The notes under the pieces: generated by a model
The model's input: only the letters and a program-made list of their open reading frames with translations
What the model was told of the DNA's origin: nothing
Database searches by the model: none
Origin: Linnemannia hyalina
Taxonomy: Eukaryota > Mortierellomycota > Mortierellomycetes > Mortierellales > Mortierellaceae
NCBI GenBank assembly: GCA_019671135.1
Contig: JAHRHY010000011.1
Location: 434,001-498,000 of the forward strand
Reading direction: 5' to 3'
Length of the DNA stretch: 64,000 nucleotides
Position numbers and translations under genes: made by a program
In this document: positions 59,090 to 64,000 of the stretch, one piece after another
Position numbering within the stretch: position 1 is the first letter of the stretch
How the letters are laid out: each line of letters starts with the position of its first letter

Positions 59090-60017
59090 GATACGCCGGT
59101 CGGTCGTAAGCGAGGGGGATGTTACTTGCGATGTGGATGCGCGGATTGACCGATATCGAAAATGACGTTTTGATAGTACGAAGAAGTTTAAGGGAAAAGG
59201 GTAATATAAAAAAAGAGTTGTTGTTGCGGCAGATCGGGAAGAGTCCTGTCTCCTTTCTTTTTTTTTTAACAAGGATCGAATTGCTGATTGTCCTGTCAGA
59301 GTGGTGCGTTGTGGTCACCCCCTGCCTCTTTGAATTACGCTTTGCAGATACAACGAACAAAGCGACAGAGCGATCGACTTGGGGGCGAGATCTGAATAAA
59401 AGAAAGTAAAAGATAAGAAAGGGATCATACAGTTGTTTGTTAGTGTATTGGCTGGAGCAATCGATGTATCTGTCGGTATTGAAAAAAGAGTGAGAAAAGG
59501 AGTGAAGGAAAGAAAGTAAGAAAATGAGAAAGGGGAAGGGAAAGGGGGGAGAGATGGAGAATACAAATATATCTCATTCAACCGAGAAAAAAAAACCTTC
59601 TTGCGAGATCAAATAGGGAGAAAGAGAGAGGAAAACAGGAGGTGAGGAGGAGGAAGAGGAAGAGGAGAAGCGAATACGTCCGTCGACATGAACATGTAGA
59701 ATGAGCTCGCAAGAGTTGCTTGAGGCAAGAGAGGAGAGAGAGGAGTGAGAGAATTGAGGTGTGGATGGGTGGGAGGGAATTTTGCTGTGAATGTGTGTGT
59801 GTATGCACGATGTGTGTTCTGTGTGCGCTTGAGAGAATGCCTTGTGGTTGCATACACCCCTTGTTTCTTTGTTGAATTGAACAAAGATCGATCCAAGGTG
59901 TTTGTGGCGTCTGAAGTGGACGTGGGAGAGTGGATAGAAGAGAGAATAGAGTGCAGAGGAAGACTGAGTGTGTTGAGTAATAACGCTGTAGAGTCGAGGA
60001 ATAGGATCGCCAAAAAG

Positions 60018-60020
<3 letters not shown>

Positions 60021-60065
<45 letters not shown>

Positions 60066-60066
60066 C
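60021..60066. repeat. (GA)n microsatellite
   Basis: GA dinucleotides with two C interruptions, within a purine-rich tract. Confidence 0.9.
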
Positions 60067-61049
60067 GGGCAATTGGGTGAGGAGAATGCGGGTTGAATGT
60101 GTTTTGTTTGTAGGTGTGGGCGTGGTGAGAGAGAAGGAGGGGAGGAAGGGAGGGAAGAGGTGAGCCTGGGTGAGATAGGGATAGGGTACCTGAGGGTGAG
60201 GGGTGAGGGGTGAGAGGTAAATGCAAAAGAAGCGAGGTTGCAGTGGAAGTGGAAGATAGAGAAAAGGAGGGAGAGTGGTGAAAAGGAGAGGAGCAGTGAA
60301 GTGGTGGGGGAGAGGTGGTGATGGGAAAAGGGAGAAAAGAGAGAATGAGGGAAGGAGGGAAGAAAAGAAAAGAGAAGAGAGTAAAAAAGGCAAAAGTAAA
60401 AAAGTAAAAAAAAAAGATTCATAATCGACCGACGATCATCCGTGTCTCCATCGTATACGATGTCCGATCGCATACTGCTCTCGATCTCACTGGCAGGGAG
60501 GCAGGATACGAGGCAAGGAAAGTTAAACTTTTCTTCATCCAACTCCAAAGAAAATAAACAACAACTCCTTTCTTTTGATGTCACAAAAGAAAGGATAAAT
60601 AATCAGAAGAGAGCAGCGAGGAAGAAGGAAGGGATGCACTCATTTTTTTTTGGTAGATACAAAGAAGAATATCGTCTGAGGCAAGATATTTTCTCGAGAA
60701 GACGACAACAAGGCACGATGTGAGAAGGATGTATGTGTGTTGCATTCATCAACGACATATGAAAAATGAACTTATTCACGACAAACAATAGAAAATGACA
60801 TGGGATGGGGCGAACCTTACTTACGCTGTTGTGTGAATGTTGGTGCTATGGGCAAATAACTTGTCTGTATTCCCAAGCTGCTGTTGACTTGGACGGGTTG
60901 TCGGTGTGTTTTTATCGTTTTGAGTCTTCCGCGGGGATAATAAAAACAATGGTTGATGGTTGTAACTGTCTGCTGTTTGTTATTGCCGATGTTTTGCTCT
61001 AATGCGTTAGCGCTCGGACGCGAACAAAAAAAACTGGTCGGCAAAAAAG

Positions 61050-61084
61050 GAGGAAGGAAGGAAGGAAGGAAGGAAGGAAGGAAG
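61050..61084. repeat. (GGAA)n microsatellite
   Basis: Eight or nine GGAA units on + in gene-free sequence. Confidence 0.9.
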
Positions 61085-62276
61085 AAAGGAATGGCGATGC
61101 TGAAGGCGATGATGATAGCGATACTGGTGTTTAAGGGCGATGAATATTTTGTCAGTGAGGCGCAGACTGATATTTGGTGTGTGTTGATCGGAGAGGGTGA
61201 GGAAGGGATTAGTTGAAAGGCGATTGTTGGCTGGGTTTGAGTTTTGGGAGAGTGACGGATGGGACAGCTGAAGTGAAAGGAGTGAAGGGAAGGAGTGAAA
61301 AAAAACACAAAATATGTCGGTGATCGCCCAAAATGTGATGCGTTTATATAGAAGTGGTAACGGGAAGTGGGAGAGGAGGGATAAATTAACGCGAAAGAGT
61401 AAGAAGAGTAATAGGGAAAAGAAGGGAAGGAAAAAAGGATAGGGATAGGATAGAAAAGTGCTCGAATGAATTGAGTGAGCGAGCTTGTTCAATTCAAGGA
61501 AAGAGACGGCTATCGTTATTGTTATGCGGTATGAAGTGATGTGCGATGTGCAGAAAGCCCGATCGATATCACTGAATAAGAGAAAAGAGCGCTAAAGGGT
61601 GAAGGAGAAAGGGATGAACAGGAGAGAGGAGAAGGAAGGAAGGGAAGGGTGATGAAGCGAAAGAATAAATAAAAAAAAAGTGCGCGAACAGGAGAGAAAA
61701 AAAGTGGAGAAGAAAGGAACGGAAGAAGGTGGGGGCGGTGATGGAAAGGGGGTAAAGAGTGGGTGAGTAACAGTGGTCGTGGTGAGTGAGAAGGAGAAGG
61801 AAGGAGTGGGTCGAGACGAAAGGTTGTGTGCGTCGGCAAGGTGAAGGGTGGGAAAGAGAATAAAGGAAAAGAAAAGAAAAAGAAGGTTGTGGGCAAGGGT
61901 AAAGAAAGAGAAGGTGGAAAGGGAAGAAGGAAGGAAGGGAAAGGAAGAAGGAAGAGAAGAGGGCGAGAAGACGAAGAATGAATAAAAGGCGAAGGGGTGG
62001 ACGAGAGCAAGAAAGAGCGAATGAATGGACGAATGATTGAATGGATAATAGCTTGACAGACTGAGTGAGTTGACAGGGTAAGTGAGCAGCACTGACAAAG
62101 AGAACGACAAACAGACTAACAGGGCACACGTTCGTTCACATACGCTCACAGACGGCTATCAAATTGGTACAGTACACACAAACAATCGAACGAAGAAGAA
62201 CACAATTGAATTGCACCAAGGGGGAAAACTTTAAAAGGAAAACTATTGACATTTAGAATAGAATCGCCGTTTCTTC

Positions 62277-62310
62277 CTTTCTTTCTTTCTTTCTTTCCTT
62301 CTTTCCTTCT
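62277..62310. repeat. (CTTT)n microsatellite
   Basis: CTTT units with CCTT interruptions; pyrimidine-rich on +, opposite in strand bias to the tract before it. Confidence 0.85.
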
Positions 62311-64000
62311 ATTAACTATTTTTTTTTTAAAATTTTGCGTCCATCGGGTCGTCTGTGGTTGGTTCGTTGGTCGAATTGAAAAAGGGACGAGGGAGAGAGC
62401 TGTAGCCGAGTTGAACCGTAGAAAATGAAGGAAAACCAGGCTAGGCAGAAAACAGACTGAGAGTCGAATGAGAAAGGAACGAATTCTTCATTCTTGTACC
62501 TTTTTTTATCCAGGAACCAGAGACAAAATGGCCCGGCGGTGGGTCATCGAGATGACTCTGACAGGAATGGAATGGAGAAAGAAAGATACCAAGTGAGGAA
62601 TCTTCATACGTACAATACCACTAGGAACATAAGGGAACGCCGAGAATGAGAAACGGACGAGAAAGTGAGGGATAGAACGTACGCACAATGATTTCGGTGA
62701 GTAGGTTCTTGGCAGACGACCAAACATCTCGAATTAATAGCATGAAAAAGGCGAACCCAGGAACATCATTAACATAAAACATCACCGCCACTTGGGTTTG
62801 TCTACAGATTGAAAGATGGTCCTCTCTTCTTCGTTTTCATCATCTGATGCGGACACTTGATGTGAATATTCACTCCCGATTGACAAAGAGTGAGAAGGTA
62901 AGTGAAAGCGTTCATACCAACAACACGGCGACAACAAATAAAGAATATTGAGCACATAATTGTTTTTAACCACATGTCAGGCCCATCGGTCAGTCCTAAT
63001 TGATTGTCGTTCATTACTTTTTCATATTGCAATGCAAATGCAATTGACATTAAGTGCCAATGCTTGGCTTCGTACTTCAATTTTCATTTTGGTTTTTCAT
63101 CTCGGGGTCATTAAACAAATTTTTAGGTACAGGGGGCACGAAAGTAGATGATGGAAGGAAGAAAGGAGTGAAGAAGAGAACAACGCAAAGATAAATAACT
63201 ATAGTTGTTACTCAATTGCAGTGAGATGTGTTGATTGATCGTGCTTTAATGAAAATCCCGTCGATCCAGGAAGAATGGAACAAAAAAATGCACCTGACCC
63301 GCTGACAGAAGTTTTTTTTAAATTATTTTTGATCCTCCTCCTCCCATCAAAAAATCATAATTGAAACAAGTAAAGTAATCTGCCAATAGTAGGCAACTTA
63401 TCTCTCAGTTCCCCCGATCTCAAGGAGATGGAAGAGTAAAAAGAATGGAAAGGGACTGATGAGGGGAAGAGGGACAAAGGGAGGCAGTGTGCAATTTGAA
63501 CTATTGTGTTCTCACACTCTCGAGTTGAATTGATCTGACAGTGAGTGATGAAGCGAGGGGGGCAATAATTGAAAGGGTGAGGAATGAGCGGAGCGCATTG
63601 GACCAGCCGAGTGAGGCCGCGATTTAGGGTGAGCCATGCACTGCCGAATAATAACGAAGAGCTGCTTGCGCCTTTCATTCGAAGGAAGACTTGAATGAAT
63701 TGTAAAAAGTAAGAAGAAAAAAAAAGGTTCTTGGGGAAGACGGACAATGAGAGGAGGGAGGAGATCTCTTTGGATGAACGTAATTGGTTGCTTGGGTTGG
63801 CTGTCTGTTTACTGTGGGTTGGTTGGTAGTCGTTCGTCGTTGTGGTTGGCAGATGTTCAGTCATTTTTCCCTTTTTTTTTTTTTTTTTTTTTTGCTTTCT
63901 TGTGGTTAGTGAGCATGCACCACAGTCGACACTAACACGACAAGAACAGAGGCATGAGCTCTTAGAAGGATGAAGAAGGTATTCACAGGAGATGCACTGT

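Larger units (their letters stand above)
59090..64000. other. Gene-poor, purine-rich upstream region
   Basis: 4.9 kb with no supported gene. From about 59400 to 62150 the + strand is mostly A/G (C/T on the zinc-finger sense strand), generating long but low-complexity Ser/Leu/Pro/Phe frames that I reject. Simple repeats: GA at 60021-60066, GGAA at 61050-61084, CTTT at 62277-62310, T run at 63873-63893. 62500-63100 is more complex and has a possible minus-strand exon (about 62690-62780) of unknown nature. It may hold distal promoter or 5' leader sequence of the zinc-finger gene. Confidence 0.5.

Noticed and set aside
59574..60584. 336-codon minus-strand open frame (and overlapping 271- and 205-codon frames)
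   Set aside because: All three frames stay open at once because the sense strand is C/T-rich. The translations are Ser/Leu/Pro/Phe strings without domains.
61522..62149. Three overlapping minus-strand frames of 162-186 codons
   Set aside because: Same low-complexity pyrimidine-tract artefact; no motif, no splice context.
62690..62812. Possible minus-strand exon coding 'DVPGFAFFMLLIRDVWSSAKNL' followed by a GTGCGT donor
   Set aside because: Plausible-looking, but any continuation reaches a stop quickly and no neighbouring exon could be joined with confidence.
62802..63080. 92-codon minus-strand frame with two hydrophobic stretches
   Set aside because: No recognised family and no supporting leader or introns; AT-rich surroundings.

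Overview
The window is nuclear DNA from an intron-rich filamentous fungus. An early-diverging Mucoromycota lineage, most likely Mortierella-like, fits best. The reasons are a Frizzled-type seven-helix receptor, a DASH-complex DAD2 subunit, SOG2, PPZ, GIN4/HSL1-type and RRP44 orthologues with many short GT-AG introns, long simple-sequence tracts (A, T, CA, CAA, TTTG, GA), and proteins full of Gln, Ser, Thr and His runs. The species call is inference from gene content. There are no bacterial-type operons, rRNA genes, CRISPR arrays or intact transposons. I rebuilt exons by hand from reading frame, GT-AG sites, phase and family similarity; junctions may be off by a few bases.

Layout. 0-10 kb: a 3'-truncated aldose 1-epimerase (-), a Frizzled-like receptor with a cysteine-rich ectodomain (+), and ARV1 (-). 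10-22 kb: three minus-strand genes, the SOG2-like LRR scaffold of the RAM network, a C2-domain protein with an unrecognised C-terminal half, and a PPZ-type Ser/Thr phosphatase. 22-28 kb is gene-poor and holds an unrecognised protein and its decayed tandem copy. 28-33 kb: PAPS reductase (-) divergent from DAD2 (+), which converges on a two-HMG-box protein (-). 33-37 kb has no supported gene. 37-43 kb: a GIN4/HSL1/BRSK-type kinase with a KA1-like tail (+), then a tiny secreted protein (-). 43-50 kb: an F-box protein (-) and the exosome nuclease DIS3/RRP44 (-). 50-52 kb: a BioF-type alpha-oxoamine synthase (+) ending in a peroxisomal SKL signal. 52-59 kb: a single-pass membrane protein with a Cys-rich ectodomain (-) and a large C2H2 zinc-finger protein (-). 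59-64 kb is purine-rich on the + strand with no supported gene.

How the genes relate. Several belong to polarity, cell-wall and mitotic control (SOG2, PPZ, GIN4/HSL1-like kinase, DAD2). Others are metabolic (galactose mutarotation, sulfate assimilation, biotin synthesis) or RNA and chromatin housekeeping (DIS3, HMG). Nothing shows co-regulation beyond shared divergent promoters (PAPS reductase/DAD2, DIS3/BioF). The most distinctive items are the CRD-bearing Frizzled-like receptor, the small secreted protein with a Kex2-like site, the peroxisomal BioF, the decaying tandem duplicate, and the orphan domains in the C2 and single-pass membrane proteins.
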